Source: Macrococcoides caseolyticum
GTDB lineage: Bacteria; Bacillota; Bacilli; Staphylococcales; Staphylococcaceae
DNA: 41,561 bases
Assembly: GCF_002902665.1 (NCBI RefSeq)
Contig: NZ_PPRM01000050.1
Coordinates: 1-41,561, forward strand
Reading direction: 5' to 3'
Shown here piece after piece: positions 25,843 through 34,986 of this stretch. A program made the translations under genes and the position numbers. Each line of letters opens with the position of its first letter. Position 1 is the first letter of the stretch. The notes below the pieces were generated by a model that saw only the letters and a list, made by a program, of their open reading frames with translations, made no database searches and was not told the origin of the DNA.

Positions 25843-28251
25843 CTAGTTTGCCACGATATTGACAAGTTTGTTTGGTACAGCAATTACTTTTCTTACAGTT
25901 TTGCCTTCAATCGCTGTCTGCACTGCTTCAAGTGATAATGCAAATGTTTCCATTTCTGCTTTATCCATATCTTTCGCGATTGTTGCTTTTTGTTTAAGCT
26001 TACCGTTCACTTGAATGACGATTTCAACCTCGCTGTCCACAAGCTTACTTTCGTCATATACCGGCCATGCTTCGTACGTTATTGATTCCGTACCGCCAAG
26101 TTTTTCCCAAAGTTCTTCTGTGATGTGTGGTGCAATTGGATTCAATAGCTTTACGAACCCACGGATGTGGTCGATGTTCAATTGTTCAGATTTGTATCCT
26201 TCATTGATAAATACCATCATCTGTGAGATTGCTGTATTGAAGCCTAATGTTTCATAGTCATCCGTTACTTTCTTCACAGTTTGATGATACACTTTATCCA
26301 TAGCTTCTACTGGTTGTTCTGTAATCTTCTTAGAGAGTGTGCCATCTTCATTTACAAGCAGACGATACACACGGTCCAAGAAACGACGTGCACCATCTAA
26401 TCCATTTGTGCTCCATGCGATTGAAGCATCAAGTGGTCCCATGAACATTTCGTAGAGACGTAGCGTATCTGCTCCATGACTTGCAACGACGTCATCCGGG
26501 TTCACGACATTTCCTTTTGATTTACTCATCTTCTCGTTTCCTTCACCGAGAATCATACCTTGGTTGAAGAGTTTCTGGAATGGTTCTTTTGTATGTACAA
26601 CGCCTAGATCATACAATACCTTATGCCAGAAACGTGCATATAGTAAATGAAGCACAGCGTGTTCTGCACCACCGATATATAGATCTACCGGTAACCATTT
26701 TTTAAGAAGCTCAGGATCTGCAATCATGTCAGAATTCTTCGGATCGATGTAACGTAAGTAATACCAGCAGCTACCCGCCCATTGTGGCATCGTATTCGTT
26801 TCACGGCGCCCTTTCATCCCTGTAACAGGATCTGTGACATTGACAAATTCATCAATGTTCGCAAGTGGTGATTCTCCTGTCCCTGATGGCTTGATGTGTT
26901 CTGTCTTCGGTAGCATCAGTGGTAATTCTTCTTCAGGTACAGTTGTCATCGAACCATCTTCCCATGTAATTACAGGAATTGGTTCACCCCAGTAACGTTG
27001 ACGAGAGAACAACCAGTCACGTAGTTTGTAAGATACTTTCTTTTCACCGATACCTTTAGCTTCTAACAGCTCGATTGCACGTCTGATTCCTTCCTCTTTG
27101 TTCAGGCCATCAAGTTCACCTGAGTTGATATGAGCACCATCACCTGTGTAAGCTGATGTATTATCGCCACCTTCAATCACTGGTTTAATGTCTAATCCGA
27201 ACTGTTTCGCAAATTCAAAGTCACGCTCATCATGTGCTGGTACTGCCATAATTGCACCTGTACCATATGAAGCTAGTACGTAATCAGAAATCCAGATCGG
27301 CATACGTTCTCCATTAAATGGATTGATTGCATAACTTCCTGTAAAGACCCCAGTCTTGTCTTTCGCAAGATCAGTTCGTTCAAGGTCAGATTTTCTTGCT
27401 GCCTGTTCCTGATATGCTTTTACCGCTTCTGCTTGTTCTTCTGATGTAATTGCCGCAACTAATTCATGCTCAGGTGATAATACCGCATAAGTTGCACCAT
27501 AAATTGTATCTGGACGTGTTGTAAATACTTTAAATGAATGGTCTAAATTTTCAACTTCGAAAGCAACTTCAGCACCTTCTGAGCGACCAATCCAGTTACG
27601 CTGCATATCTTTTAGAGATTCCGGCCAGTCCAGCTCTTCTAGATCTTCTAATAAACGATCTGCATATTCAGTAATTTTAAGTACCCACTGACGCATTGGT
27701 TTACGAATCACAGGATGTCCACCACGCTCTGATACACCATCAATTACTTCTTCATTTGATAATACGGTCCCGAGAGCAGGGCACCAGTTCACTGCCACTT
27801 CATCCACATATGCTAAACCTTTTTTATACAGCTGTATGAAGATCCACTGTGTCCACTTATAATACTCAGGGTCTGTCGTATTAATTTCGCGCTCCCAGTC
27901 ATAGCTGAAGCCCAGTTCTTGAATTTGACGTTTGAATGTCGCAATATTCTTCTCGGTGAATTCTGCCGGATCATTCCCTGTATCGATTGCATATTGCTCT
28001 GCTGGCAGTCCGAATGCGTCCCACCCCATCGGATGTAATACGTTATAACCTTGCATGCGTTTAAAACGAGAAATGATGTCCGTTGCTGTGTAGCCCTCAG
28101 GATGTCCAACGTGAAGACCAGCACCTGATGGGTACGGGAACATATCTAATGCATAGAAATTCTTATCCTTATCTTCAGTCGTTTTAAATGTGTGGTTATC
28201 TAACCAGTACTTCTGCCATTTCTTCTCAATTGTTTGATGATTAAAGCTCAT
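25843..28251 (-). CDS. leuS: Leucyl-tRNA synthetase
   Basis: An 802-aa class Ia synthetase that charges tRNA-Leu. HIGH-type motif [10 protein letters not shown] (about residues 44-53), the inserted CP1 editing domain (about 220-400, with [12 protein letters not shown] and the editing-site [10 protein letters not shown]), and the KMSKS loop [11 protein letters not shown] near 577 are all present. The C-terminal anticodon-binding and tail domains are intact ([14 protein letters not shown]). Length matches S. aureus LeuS. ATG at 28251 follows AAAGGAGGA. Preceded by a T-box leader on the same strand. Confidence 0.98.
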   Translation of the reverse strand: MSFNHQTIEKKWQKYWLDNHTFKTTEDKDKNFYALDMFPYPSGAGLHVGHPEGYTATDIISRFKRMQGYNVLHPMGWDAFGLPAEQYAIDTGNDPAEFTEKNIATFKRQIQELGFSYDWEREINTTDPEYYKWTQWIFIQLYKKGLAYVDEVAVNWCPALGTVLSNEEVIDGVSERGGHPVIRKPMRQWVLKITEYADRLLEDLEELDWPESLKDMQRNWIGRSEGAEVAFEVENLDHSFKVFTTRPDTIYGATYAVLSPEHELVAAITSEEQAEAVKAYQEQAARKSDLERTDLAKDKTGVFTGSYAINPFNGERMPIWISDYVLASYGTGAIMAVPAHDERDFEFAKQFGLDIKPVIEGGDNTSAYTGDGAHINSGELDGLNKEEGIRRAIELLEAKGIGEKKVSYKLRDWLFSRQRYWGEPIPVITWEDGSMTTVPEEELPLMLPKTEHIKPSGTGESPLANIDEFVNVTDPVTGMKGRRETNTMPQWAGSCWYYLRYIDPKNSDMIADPELLKKWLPVDLYIGGAEHAVLHLLYARFWHKVLYDLGVVHTKEPFQKLFNQGMILGEGNEKMSKSKGNVVNPDDVVASHGADTLRLYEMFMGPLDASIAWSTNGLDGARRFLDRVYRLLVNEDGTLSKKITEQPVEAMDKVYHQTVKKVTDDYETLGFNTAISQMMVFINEGYKSEQLNIDHIRGFVKLLNPIAPHITEELWEKLGGTESITYEAWPVYDESKLVDSEVEIVIQVNGKLKQKATIAKDMDKAEMETFALSLEAVQTAIEGKTVRKVIAVPNKLVNIVAN

Positions 28252-28270
28252 TATGATTCCTCCTTTAAAA

Positions 28271-28457
28271 TAAAAAGACAGTCATCCCAAAAATAGGGAC
28301 GACTGTCATATAGACAACCGCGGTACCACCCGCAATTCACTTTAATAGTGCAGCTTTAGTTGATTCAGTTTAAACCCCAGCAAGTTCACATTTCACGTTT
28401 ACCAGTTCACAGCACCCACTGGCTTCCTTGAAAACGATTCACGTTACTACTCTAGTT
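28271..28457 (-). promoter_or_regulatory. T-box riboswitch leader of leuS
   Basis: The minus-strand leader carries the T-box core GGGTGGTACCGCG (about 28320-28332), a Stem I with an apical GGGTGCTGTGA-type loop between CCAGT and ACTGG, and a candidate specifier CTT (Leu) in GTGAACTTGC. It ends with a terminator: stem GACAGTCGTCCC / GGGATGACTGTC (28277-28307) and T-run 28271-28276. Uncharged tRNA-Leu should favour the antiterminator. The specifier assignment is less certain than the T-box itself. Confidence 0.95.
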
Positions 28458-28463
28458 AAATCT

Positions 28464-28492
28464 ATCATAAGGGTTATTTTATATTTGCGCAA
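28464..28492 (-). promoter_or_regulatory. Sigma-A promoter of leuS
   Basis: TTGCGC (28487-28492), 17-bp spacer, TATGAT (28464-28469) on the minus strand, just before the T-box leader. The 28252-28577 gene-free stretch holds this promoter, the T-box and about 85 bp with nothing recognised. Confidence 0.65.
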
Positions 28493-28577
28493 CCCTTTCT
28501 GAAAAGTTACATTTTTTAATTTCACACTATTATTTTGAATTATTCAAATATTTTAAAAAATCGGTGTATATTTACTC

Positions 28578-29747
28578 TTATTCATAGAGGTTGATCTTAC
28601 GGTCAAATACGAAGAGAAAGAAAAAGCCGATTCCGATAAAGACGATCATCGCTGTGAACATAATATTCATATTATACGCATCGACTAAGAATCCACCGAG
28701 CAACGGTCCAATCGCACGCCCTAATGTTGCAGTTGAATTGACGATCCCCTGGTAGACGCCTGTTCGTCCTTTCGGTGCAAGCATATTCGCAATAGTCGGA
28801 ACTGCCGGCCACACAAACATCTCACCAATTGTTAATATGACCATTCCAAGCATAAACATAAGAAATGTATCGGCAAAGCTTGTCACGATATACGATACGA
28901 TAAAGATAACAAATCCAATAGCAATCTGAGTTTTTATACGTGTTGACAACCGATTGATAACGGGTGCAATCAGGGGCTGTCCAGCAATAATCAGCACACC
29001 ATTGATTGCCCATAAGGAGCTATAAGCTTTAAGCGGTATTCCTAAGTCCTGCGTATAACTTGAAATGGTCGACTGCCATTGTACGTAACCAATCCAGCAC
29101 AAACAGTAGGCTGTACAAACCATTAAGAGCGCATTGAACTTAGTTTTGTCCTTAATATTTCCGACATCACGCATCACATTGCTACCCGTGGCAATCGGTT
29201 TAGCTGAACGATAACCGAAGAATGCGATAAAGAAGAAGACCGCATACATCAAGAAGTTCAGAATGAAGATATACGTAAAACTAAGGTCAGCGATAAATCC
29301 ACCTAACGCCGCTCCAAGCGCCACCCCAAGGTTCTGAGAGATATAGATGGCATTGAATGTTTTACGCCCGCCTTCAGGCCACGCGCTACCTGCCATAGCA
29401 TAGATGGAAGGAAAGACGATACCTGAACCAAAGCCAAGAATAACGAGCCATACCGCATACCATGGCCAGCCATGTAAGAATATAATCCCCAGAAGACTGA
29501 TCCCTGAAATAACGATACCTATCAAGATTGAGCGGTACCCTCCTATCTTATCGAACAATGTTCCCCCTAATAAATTACCAAGCACAGATGCGCCAGAGTT
29601 GAGCATCAAGACAAATCCTGCAAGACTTAGGCTTTTACCAAGTTCATTATGTAGATAAATTGTATTCAGTGGCCAGATTAAGCTTGATCCTGTGACGTTC
29701 ACGGCCATACCTATAACAAGCAGCCACACAATTTTTGGCATTTTCAT
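28578..29747 (-). CDS. MFS transporter, drug-efflux type
   Basis: A 389-aa major facilitator with 12 predicted helices in two halves. The motif-A loop after helix 2 is GGTLFDKIGGYRSILIG (residues 60-76), and the motif-C-like helix 5 reads SQNLGVALGAALGGFIAD. This is the DHA1/MDR class found in staphylococci (YttB/YfmO-like); substrate cannot be inferred. Shine-Dalgarno AGGTGAGG upstream of ATG 29747. Divergent from ytqA, sharing an 84-bp promoter gap. No clear terminator was seen downstream. Confidence 0.85.
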   Translation of the reverse strand: MKMPKIVWLLVIGMAVNVTGSSLIWPLNTIYLHNELGKSLSLAGFVLMLNSGASVLGNLLGGTLFDKIGGYRSILIGIVISGISLLGIIFLHGWPWYAVWLVILGFGSGIVFPSIYAMAGSAWPEGGRKTFNAIYISQNLGVALGAALGGFIADLSFTYIFILNFLMYAVFFFIAFFGYRSAKPIATGSNVMRDVGNIKDKTKFNALLMVCTAYCLCWIGYVQWQSTISSYTQDLGIPLKAYSSLWAINGVLIIAGQPLIAPVINRLSTRIKTQIAIGFVIFIVSYIVTSFADTFLMFMLGMVILTIGEMFVWPAVPTIANMLAPKGRTGVYQGIVNSTATLGRAIGPLLGGFLVDAYNMNIMFTAMIVFIGIGFFFLFVFDRKINLYE

Positions 29748-29831
29748 TGAATTACCTCACCTTCTATATTATTTTATCCCAAATAACTCTATTATATGTT
29801 AAAATCCATATATTAAGAAAGAGGGAAGATT

Positions 29832-30776
29832 ATGAAACCATTTAAATATGCATTTGATGAAAAAAGATACCATACATGGAACTACCATCTCCGCAATAAA
29901 TTCGGCAAGAAAATATTTAAAGTTGCGCTGGAAGGTGGCTTTGACTGTCCGAATAGAGATGGTACTGTCGCATTCGGTGGTTGTACGTTCTGCTCTGCTG
30001 CTGGAAGCGGTGACTTCGCCGGAGATCGCGTTGATCCTATTCCTGTACAGTTTGAAAAGATTAAGAATAAGATGCACGAAAAGTGGCAGGAAGGTGAATA
30101 TATCGCTTACTTTCAGGCATTTACCAACACGCACGCACCACTTGAAGTGTTAAAGGAAAAATATGAAGCCGCACTTGCAATTCCAGGTGTTGTCGGCTTG
30201 TCAATCGCTACACGACCAGACTGCCTGCCAGATGATGTTGTTGAATATTTAGCAGAGCTCAATGAGCGCACTTACCTTTGGGTGGAACTTGGACTGCAGA
30301 CAGTTCACGAGAAGACTTCTAACATTATCAATCGCGCCCATGATATGCAATGCTACTATGATGGTGTCGCTAAACTACGTAAACATAATATTAACATTTG
30401 TACGCACATTATTAACGGTCTGCCGCTTGAAGATTATGACATGATGATGGAAACGGCACGCGTCGTTTCACAAATGGACGTTCAAGGTATTAAGATCCAC
30501 CTGCTTCATCTATTAAAAGGGACGCCGATGGTCAAGCAGTATGAAAAAGGAATGCTTGAATTTATGGACCAGGAAACATACGTAAAACTTGTGGCGGATC
30601 AACTTGAAATACTACCGGAGGAAATGATTATCCATCGTATAACAGGGGATGGTCCAATCGATTTAATGATCGGACCTATGTGGAGCGTAAACAAGTGGGA
30701 AGTATTAAACGGCATTGATGACGAACTGAAAAAACGTGCCAGCTATCAAGGTAAATATTTTGGGGTTGAACAATGA
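29832..30776 (+). CDS. ytqA: YtqA-like radical SAM protein (TIGR01212 family)
   Basis: A 314-aa radical S-adenosylmethionine enzyme with cluster-binding cysteines in CPNRDGTVAFGGCTFC (C-x11-C-x2-C, about residues 38-53). That non-canonical spacing is characteristic of the TIGR01212 group. YFQAFTNTHAP and WVELGLQTVHE are further family blocks. It resembles Elp3-type radical SAM proteins, but the substrate is not established; tRNA modification is a guess from the YtqB neighbour. It overlaps ytqB by 4 nt (ATGA at 30773). Shine-Dalgarno AGAGGGA. Confidence 0.88.
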   Translation: MKPFKYAFDEKRYHTWNYHLRNKFGKKIFKVALEGGFDCPNRDGTVAFGGCTFCSAAGSGDFAGDRVDPIPVQFEKIKNKMHEKWQEGEYIAYFQAFTNTHAPLEVLKEKYEAALAIPGVVGLSIATRPDCLPDDVVEYLAELNERTYLWVELGLQTVHEKTSNIINRAHDMQCYYDGVAKLRKHNINICTHIINGLPLEDYDMMMETARVVSQMDVQGIKIHLLHLLKGTPMVKQYEKGMLEFMDQETYVKLVADQLEILPEEMIIHRITGDGPIDLMIGPMWSVNKWEVLNGIDDELKKRASYQGKYFGVEQ

Positions 30777-31324
30777 AAGCACTCGGCATTCTTCCATTTG
30801 CAAGAAACCTTATCGATACATATATCGAACAGGGCGCAACGGTAATCGATGCGACATGTGGCAATGGTAATGATACGCTCTATCTAGCACAGCAGCTCCA
30901 GGGCACTGGCGTTATCCATGCATTTGATATACAGCAGTCAGCGATTAATAACACAAAGGATAAAACAGCAGCATTCAATAATATTCATTACCACTTGGAT
31001 GGCCATGAAAACGTTCTGGATTACGTCGATTCTCCTGTACGTCTTTCAATCTTCAACTTAGGCTACCTCCCTAAAGGAGATAAATCCATCGTAACGTTGC
31101 CACAAACTACAGTACAGGCTATTGAGCGTATATTTTCTATACTTGAAAAAAAAGGTATCATTATATTAGTGATATACCCAGGACATGCTGAAGGCCAGAT
31201 CGAAAAAGAGGTTGTACTAAACTATCTGCAACATTTCAATCAAGAAGATGCCCATATCTTTAAGTATGAATTTATCAATCAGAAGAACAATCCACCCTTT
31301 ATATGTGCAATAGAAAAACGCTGA
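30773..31324 (+). CDS. ytqB: YtqB-like SAM-dependent methyltransferase
   Basis: A 183-aa class I methyltransferase with SAM motif VIDATCGNGNDTLYLA (residues 25-40) and acidic post-motif IHAFDIQ. The family signature FNLGYLPKGDKSI (about 96-108) is that of the rRNA methylase-like YtqB group. YtqB homologues have been linked to methylation of mnm5s2U in tRNA (MnmM); that is family knowledge, not shown by this sequence alone. Translationally coupled to ytqA. Ends in the bidirectional terminator shared with the rot-like gene. Confidence 0.88.
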   Translation: MKALGILPFARNLIDTYIEQGATVIDATCGNGNDTLYLAQQLQGTGVIHAFDIQQSAINNTKDKTAAFNNIHYHLDGHENVLDYVDSPVRLSIFNLGYLPKGDKSIVTLPQTTVQAIERIFSILEKKGIIILVIYPGHAEGQIEKEVVLNYLQHFNQEDAHIFKYEFINQKNNPPFICAIEKR

Positions 31325-31342
31325 TCTTCTGATCAGCGTTTT
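31315..31342. terminator. Bidirectional terminator between ytqB and rot-like gene
   Basis: Perfect 12-bp stem AAAACGCTGATC (31315-31326) / GATCAGCGTTTT (31331-31342) with loop TTCT. It overlaps the last codons of ytqB and abuts the rot-like stop codon. Confidence 0.9.
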
Positions 31343-31747
31343 TTATTCGCATATTTCCATAATTGCATCAAAGTGTGCCTTCATCTTTTCTTTTTTCCCT
31401 TTAAGAGACTCACAGGCACAGTTGACAATCTCTTCCTTTATCGGAAGTTTTTCTTCGTTATAATAAATCATGACCGTGCGTTCATCGTCTGCTGGACGCA
31501 CCTTTTTTATCCAGCCATTTTCAACTAACGTATTATAAAATCGTGTGCGTTTATAAGGTTTAATATTCAAGTATTCATCCAGAGCCTTCATCGACATCGG
31601 ACCTTTCTCCCACAATCTAACCATAACAATATATTCTTCTTTCGATAAATTGAAATTATCACTGATGAGATCAAATATTTCATCAATCTCCTGCTGAAGT
31701 TCGTTCAGTAATACCATATCACTCACTTCATGTTTATATTTAGACAT
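31343..31747 (-). CDS. rot: Rot-like SarA/MarR-family regulator
   Basis: A 134-aa winged-helix DNA-binding protein. The recognition region NIKPYKRTRFYNTLVENGWI followed by KKVRPADDERTVMIYY (residues about 66-100) matches the S. aureus repressor of toxins Rot almost motif for motif (K-P-Y-K-R-T-R, L-V-E, R-P-x-D-D-E-R-T-V). In S. aureus Rot represses exoprotein genes and is itself silenced by RNAIII. Whether this protein controls secreted enzymes is inference. It lies 26 bp downstream of a lysophospholipase-like gene, in the same direction, and probably shares its transcript. Confidence 0.82.
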   Translation of the reverse strand: MSKYKHEVSDMVLLNELQQEIDEIFDLISDNFNLSKEEYIVMVRLWEKGPMSMKALDEYLNIKPYKRTRFYNTLVENGWIKKVRPADDERTVMIYYNEEKLPIKEEIVNCACESLKGKKEKMKAHFDAIMEICE

Positions 31748-31773
31748 ATTACCACCTCACCTCAAACAATATC

Positions 31774-32595
31774 TTACTGTATACCCGAATCTTCTGTAAT
31801 CAATCCTATATAATTTATCCTGTTATTCATAAATGATTCGACATAGTATAAGACATTATCACGTTCTGGTTCATTATGCAGTTCGTGGTATAGCGTACGC
31901 CAGTTTTTAATGTAGATTTCTGATGTCTTAACCTCTTTAGCAAACAATTTAATCTGATCAACATCTGCAACCCTATCTGCATCACTGAACATAATCATCA
32001 ACGGTACGTCTCCAATCTTATGAATTTGTTCCATCGTCGCTTTCATAGATTCGATAATCGATTTATATAGATTAAAACTTACTTTCTGTACCATTAATGC
32101 ATCTTTTTTCAGCTCATCAATATTCTCCTGTACACGCGTCAAGTCCTCAAGCGGGATATTCATATCAAACTTCGCTTCCTTCGAAATTGAGCTCAGACCA
32201 GATACCAGGAAATTCTTACGAGTTGTCACTGTATTTTGAAATCCAAATAAAGGTGATAGTAATACTACACCTTCTAATTTTAAATCAACATTCTCCAGAA
32301 GATTTGTTACGATGAGTCCACCTAAACCCACACCTATCAAGAACACGGGCATTTGATATTCTTCTGCGACCTCTATCCATTCCAATACTTTCTCGCCATA
32401 AACATCGAACGACTCGATATGTCCACGGTTTACACGTGATGTCTGTCCCTGACCTGGAAGGTCTCCCATAATCACATGATATCCATCTCTACGCAGCCTC
32501 GTTATAAACCATGCGTAACGTCCATGATGTTCAAGTAAATTATGTACGATGACGACGACCCCTTTTGGTGTTCCCTCTGTTTCCCACTTCCACAT
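31774..32595 (-). CDS. ytpA: YtpA-like alpha/beta hydrolase (lysophospholipase family)
   Basis: A 273-aa serine hydrolase of the Hydrolase_4/monoacylglycerol lipase group. HNLLEHHGRYAWF (residues 18-30) is the oxyanion region, GDLPGQGQTSR follows, and the nucleophile elbow reads GVGLGG (about 91-96). That elbow lacks the serine of the usual G-x-S-x-G, with leucine in its place. An aspartate (MFSDADRVAD) and a late histidine (LYHELHNE) complete the rest of the triad. The missing nucleophile suggests it may be inactive or altered; see findings. Shine-Dalgarno AAAGGAG. Cotranscribed with the rot-like gene. Confidence 0.8.
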   Translation of the reverse strand: MWKWETEGTPKGVVVIVHNLLEHHGRYAWFITRLRRDGYHVIMGDLPGQGQTSRVNRGHIESFDVYGEKVLEWIEVAEEYQMPVFLIGVGLGGLIVTNLLENVDLKLEGVVLLSPLFGFQNTVTTRKNFLVSGLSSISKEAKFDMNIPLEDLTRVQENIDELKKDALMVQKVSFNLYKSIIESMKATMEQIHKIGDVPLMIMFSDADRVADVDQIKLFAKEVKTSEIYIKNWRTLYHELHNEPERDNVLYYVESFMNNRINYIGLITEDSGIQ

Positions 32596-32637
32596 AATGA
32601 TGCTCCTTTATATTTCATACTACTTCTTATTAATGAT

Positions 32638-32661
32638 AAAATTATTATAACAAATAATTTT
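32638..32661. promoter_or_regulatory. Inverted repeat between divergent ytpA and ytoA genes
   Basis: AAAATTATT (32638-32646) / AATAATTTT (32653-32661) with a 6-bp centre, in the 85-bp divergent gap. Possible operator or merely AT-rich promoter sequence. Confidence 0.3.
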
Positions 32662-32680
32662 ATTTCATGGAGGGAAATGT

Positions 32681-33196
32681 ATGTTATATGAATATGAAGG
32701 TAAGCTTCCTCAAATTGATGATACAGCCTTTATAGCTCCAAACGCAGTAATAACTGGAGATGTCTCTGTCGGTCGTGATGCTACAATATGGTATGGCACA
32801 GTAATTCGAGGAGATGTAGCACCTGTATCAATCGGAAATGGAACAAATGTACAGGATTTATGTTGTTTGCACCAGTCAGGTGGAAAACCACTTATTATCG
32901 AAGACAACGTAACAATCGGTCACCGCGTCACTCTCCATTCACCGATTATTCATAAAAATGCATTGATCGGGATGGATTCTACCATTCTTGACGGGGCTGA
33001 AATCGGAGAAAACGCATTTATCGGTGCTGGTTCTCTTGTTCCACCCGGGAAGAAGATTCCACCCAATACATTAGCATTTGGACGCCCGGCCAAAGTCATT
33101 CGAGAACTGACAGAGGAAGATAAAGCAGAAATGGCCGCGAATATTGAACGTTATATCTCTAAAGGGAAACAATATAAAAAGATGCATGAACAATAA
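32681..33196 (+). CDS. ytoA: Gamma-class carbonic anhydrase-like protein (YtoA)
   Basis: A 171-aa left-handed beta-helix protein built from hexapeptide repeats (TAFIAPNAVITGDVSVGRD and on, given as a repeat pattern with I/V every sixth residue). Three metal-binding histidines are in place: LHQSG, IGHRV and LHS. The trimeric gamma-CA/PaaY/YrdA family is expected; carbonic anhydrase activity is family inference only. Shine-Dalgarno TGGAGGG 7 nt upstream. Bidirectional terminator 33195-33230 follows. Confidence 0.9.
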   Translation: MLYEYEGKLPQIDDTAFIAPNAVITGDVSVGRDATIWYGTVIRGDVAPVSIGNGTNVQDLCCLHQSGGKPLIIEDNVTIGHRVTLHSPIIHKNALIGMDSTILDGAEIGENAFIGAGSLVPPGKKIPPNTLAFGRPAKVIRELTEEDKAEMAANIERYISKGKQYKKMHEQ

Positions 33197-33230
33197 AAAT
33201 GGGCGAGAGAAATATCTCTCACCCATTTTT
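33195..33230. terminator. Bidirectional terminator after ytoA
   Basis: Stem AAAAATGGGCGAGAGA / TCTCTCACCCATTTTT (one C-A mismatch) with loop AATA, in the 35-bp convergent gap between ytoA and the 111-aa membrane protein gene. Confidence 0.9.
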
Positions 33231-33231
33231 A

Positions 33232-33567
33232 TTAAGCGATTCCGAACTTTTTATGCATAAATGGTAAGCCTGCAATAATAAAGCTTAATAGAAATTCATA
33301 GAACATCGAGAAGAAGTTCGTAAAGAAGAATGTTACATTATGATATAAAATCGAACCGATACCTTCAGCACCGTACAAGTAATTCACATCAATTGCATTA
33401 TCAATGATATTCAGCAATATAATAACAATAGCCATCGTCCACGATTTCTTTGTAATTATTGCAGCAACTAAAGCAATAATCGTGATGACAATAGGCTCAA
33501 ACACGAACAATTGAAAAAATGGATCAAGTGTACCACCGAAAATGTAAAACGCCATATCTCTAAACAT
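33232..33567 (-). CDS. Unrecognised small membrane protein
   Basis: A 111-aa hydrophobic protein with about three to four membrane segments (residues 20-38 PIVITIIALVAAIITKK region, 43-58 MAIVIILLNIIDNAID, and 75-105). No family recognised. Start ATG 33567 with AAGAGGTG 6 nt upstream; reading frame is intact and it shares the terminator with ytoA, so it is probably a real gene. No operon partner. Function unknown. Confidence 0.65.
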   Translation of the reverse strand: MFRDMAFYIFGGTLDPFFQLFVFEPIVITIIALVAAIITKKSWTMAIVIILLNIIDNAIDVNYLYGAEGIGSILYHNVTFFFTNFFSMFYEFLLSFIIAGLPFMHKKFGIA

Positions 33568-33604
33568 ATAGACACCTCTTCATTAATAAATCTAGGACAT
33601 CTAT

Positions 33605-33640
33605 ATCTTAACATCAATACACGCAGTGCGATGTTAAGAT
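33605..33640. promoter_or_regulatory. 11-bp inverted repeat upstream of the small membrane protein
   Basis: ATCTTAACATC (33605-33615) / GATGTTAAGAT (33630-33640), 14-bp loop, in the 113-bp gap after the nitroreductase. No U-run follows on the minus strand, so it may be an operator or a weak nitroreductase terminator. Confidence 0.4.
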
Positions 33641-33680
33641 TTCTTAAAGATTGGCGTATTTATTTACATTAAATTAACAA

Positions 33681-34349
33681 TTAAAAACGACTAACCACAT
33701 CATCATATGGACGACGTGCTTTCGGACGTTTTGGACCTTGTGCACGATAACCGAAAGCCACCATAACTGAGATTCCCTCTTCTTCAGGATTCATCACGCC
33801 ATGTTTAGCTAATATATCATTAACCGCTTCATAGTTAAATCCTTCAATCGGACATGAATCAATACCGATTTCTGCTGCCGCTGTCATCATATTACCTAAT
33901 GCGATATACGTCTGTTTACCTGCCCAGTCAAATATTGCGCGTTCATCATTTGCCACATCAATATCTGTCGTCTGGAAACTTTCGTAAATGCTGATCATCT
34001 TCTGTAAGATCTCATCATTGTTTACACGTGGCCCGAAATGATTTTTAAACAGTTCTGAATCATATCGTGCATTACGTTTCGCCAAAATTAAAACAAAGTG
34101 ACTCGCAGTATCTAACTGACCTTTCGCTGCGCCCCAGCCCACCTGTTTAATCTCTTCTTTCACCGCTTCATTTTCTAGAATTACGAAGCGCCACGGCTCT
34201 AGGCCGATAGAAGATGGACTCAATCGACCGACTTCTAAGATAAATTTCATATCATTTTCGTCAACAGGTTTATCCTTATCGAATACTTTCGTAGCGAAGC
34301 GGAAGTTATGCGCTTCTAAAATCTGTGCTTTTAATTGTTCTTTATTCAT
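33681..34349 (-). CDS. NfnB-type nitroreductase / NAD(P)H oxidoreductase
   Basis: A 222-aa FMN-dependent flavoprotein of the nitroreductase family. It opens with NFRFATKVFD (R-x-x-x-x-F FMN-phosphate site) and has LSPSSIGLEPWRFVI (residues 38-52, typical of the NfsB/DrgA type) plus PIEGFNYE. Substrate in vivo unknown; likely quinones or nitroaromatics. Start ATG 34349 (MNKEQLKAQ) is chosen because a promoter (34371-34399) lies in the 37-codon upstream open frame. Single gene. Confidence 0.87.
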   Translation of the reverse strand: MNKEQLKAQILEAHNFRFATKVFDKDKPVDENDMKFILEVGRLSPSSIGLEPWRFVILENEAVKEEIKQVGWGAAKGQLDTASHFVLILAKRNARYDSELFKNHFGPRVNNDEILQKMISIYESFQTTDIDVANDERAIFDWAGKQTYIALGNMMTAAAEIGIDSCPIEGFNYEAVNDILAKHGVMNPEEEGISVMVAFGYRAQGPKRPKARRPYDDVVSRF

Positions 34350-34370
34350 ATTATCCCTTCTTTCAATTAG

Positions 34371-34399
34371 ATAATAGGGAATATAGCGCTTGATGTAAA
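34371..34399 (-). promoter_or_regulatory. Sigma-A promoter of the nitroreductase gene
   Basis: TTTACA (34394-34399), 17-bp spacer, TATTAT (34371-34376) on the minus strand. Transcription would begin close to 34364, downstream of the longer open frame's first codons, which fixes the start at 34349. Confidence 0.7.
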
Positions 34400-34473
34400 G
34401 CAGAATGAACTCGAGGATGGCGTTTAAGTTTGTACGAGTGGCCGCTATCTTGACATTCACACACTACAGTAAT

Positions 34474-34974
34474 TTAAAGATATAGATTCATCAATACAGC
34501 ATCTTTATATTCATCATTCACTTTCGAGAAGTTCTTAAAGTAACCGATTTCTTTAAAACCGAACTTCTGATAAAGCTTTATCGCTGATTCATTATCATGA
34601 TAAACTTCAAGTGTAATAACTTCGATTGACCTTTCTTTTGCAAAATCAATCAATGACTGCATTATTCGACTTCCAACGCCTTGTCCCCAGTAATCTTTAC
34701 GCACCGATATTGCAAGTCGTGCCTGATGGCTGATTCTCATACGACCATTTCCCATTATATTTCCAATACCTACAACGTTATCCCCATCCATTGCAGTAAG
34801 CATAATATCCTTTTCTTTCATTGCAATATTCTCTATAATCGTACGTTCTGTTTCAACTGAGAATCCCAGCCCTTCACTGTCGAACAATAGATTATCTGTT
34901 TCTCCACCAACAATCTTGCAATACTCAAGAATCCTTTCAGCATCATTAATATTGACACTTCTAATCTCAACCAT
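34474..34974 (-). CDS. GNAT-family N-acetyltransferase
   Basis: A 166-aa acetyltransferase. The acetyl-CoA site is in RKDYWGQGVGSRIM (Q-x-x-G-x-G/A pattern, about residues 93-106), followed by the classic VYHDNESAIKLYQKFGFKEIGY. Substrate unknown; it could be a protein N-terminus, polyamine or drug. It lies 12 nt downstream of the YjjG-type gene and is likely in its operon (Shine-Dalgarno AGGGGAGAT within that gap). Confidence 0.87.
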   Translation of the reverse strand: MVEIRSVNINDAERILEYCKIVGGETDNLLFDSEGLGFSVETERTIIENIAMKEKDIMLTAMDGDNVVGIGNIMGNGRMRISHQARLAISVRKDYWGQGVGSRIMQSLIDFAKERSIEVITLEVYHDNESAIKLYQKFGFKEIGYFKNFSKVNDEYKDAVLMNLYL

Positions 34975-34986
34975 CGCTATCTCCCC

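Noticed and set aside
34350-34460. 37-codon N-terminal extension of the nitroreductase
   Set aside because: A sigma-A promoter (34371-34399) and the proper ribosome site lie downstream of the extension's first codons.
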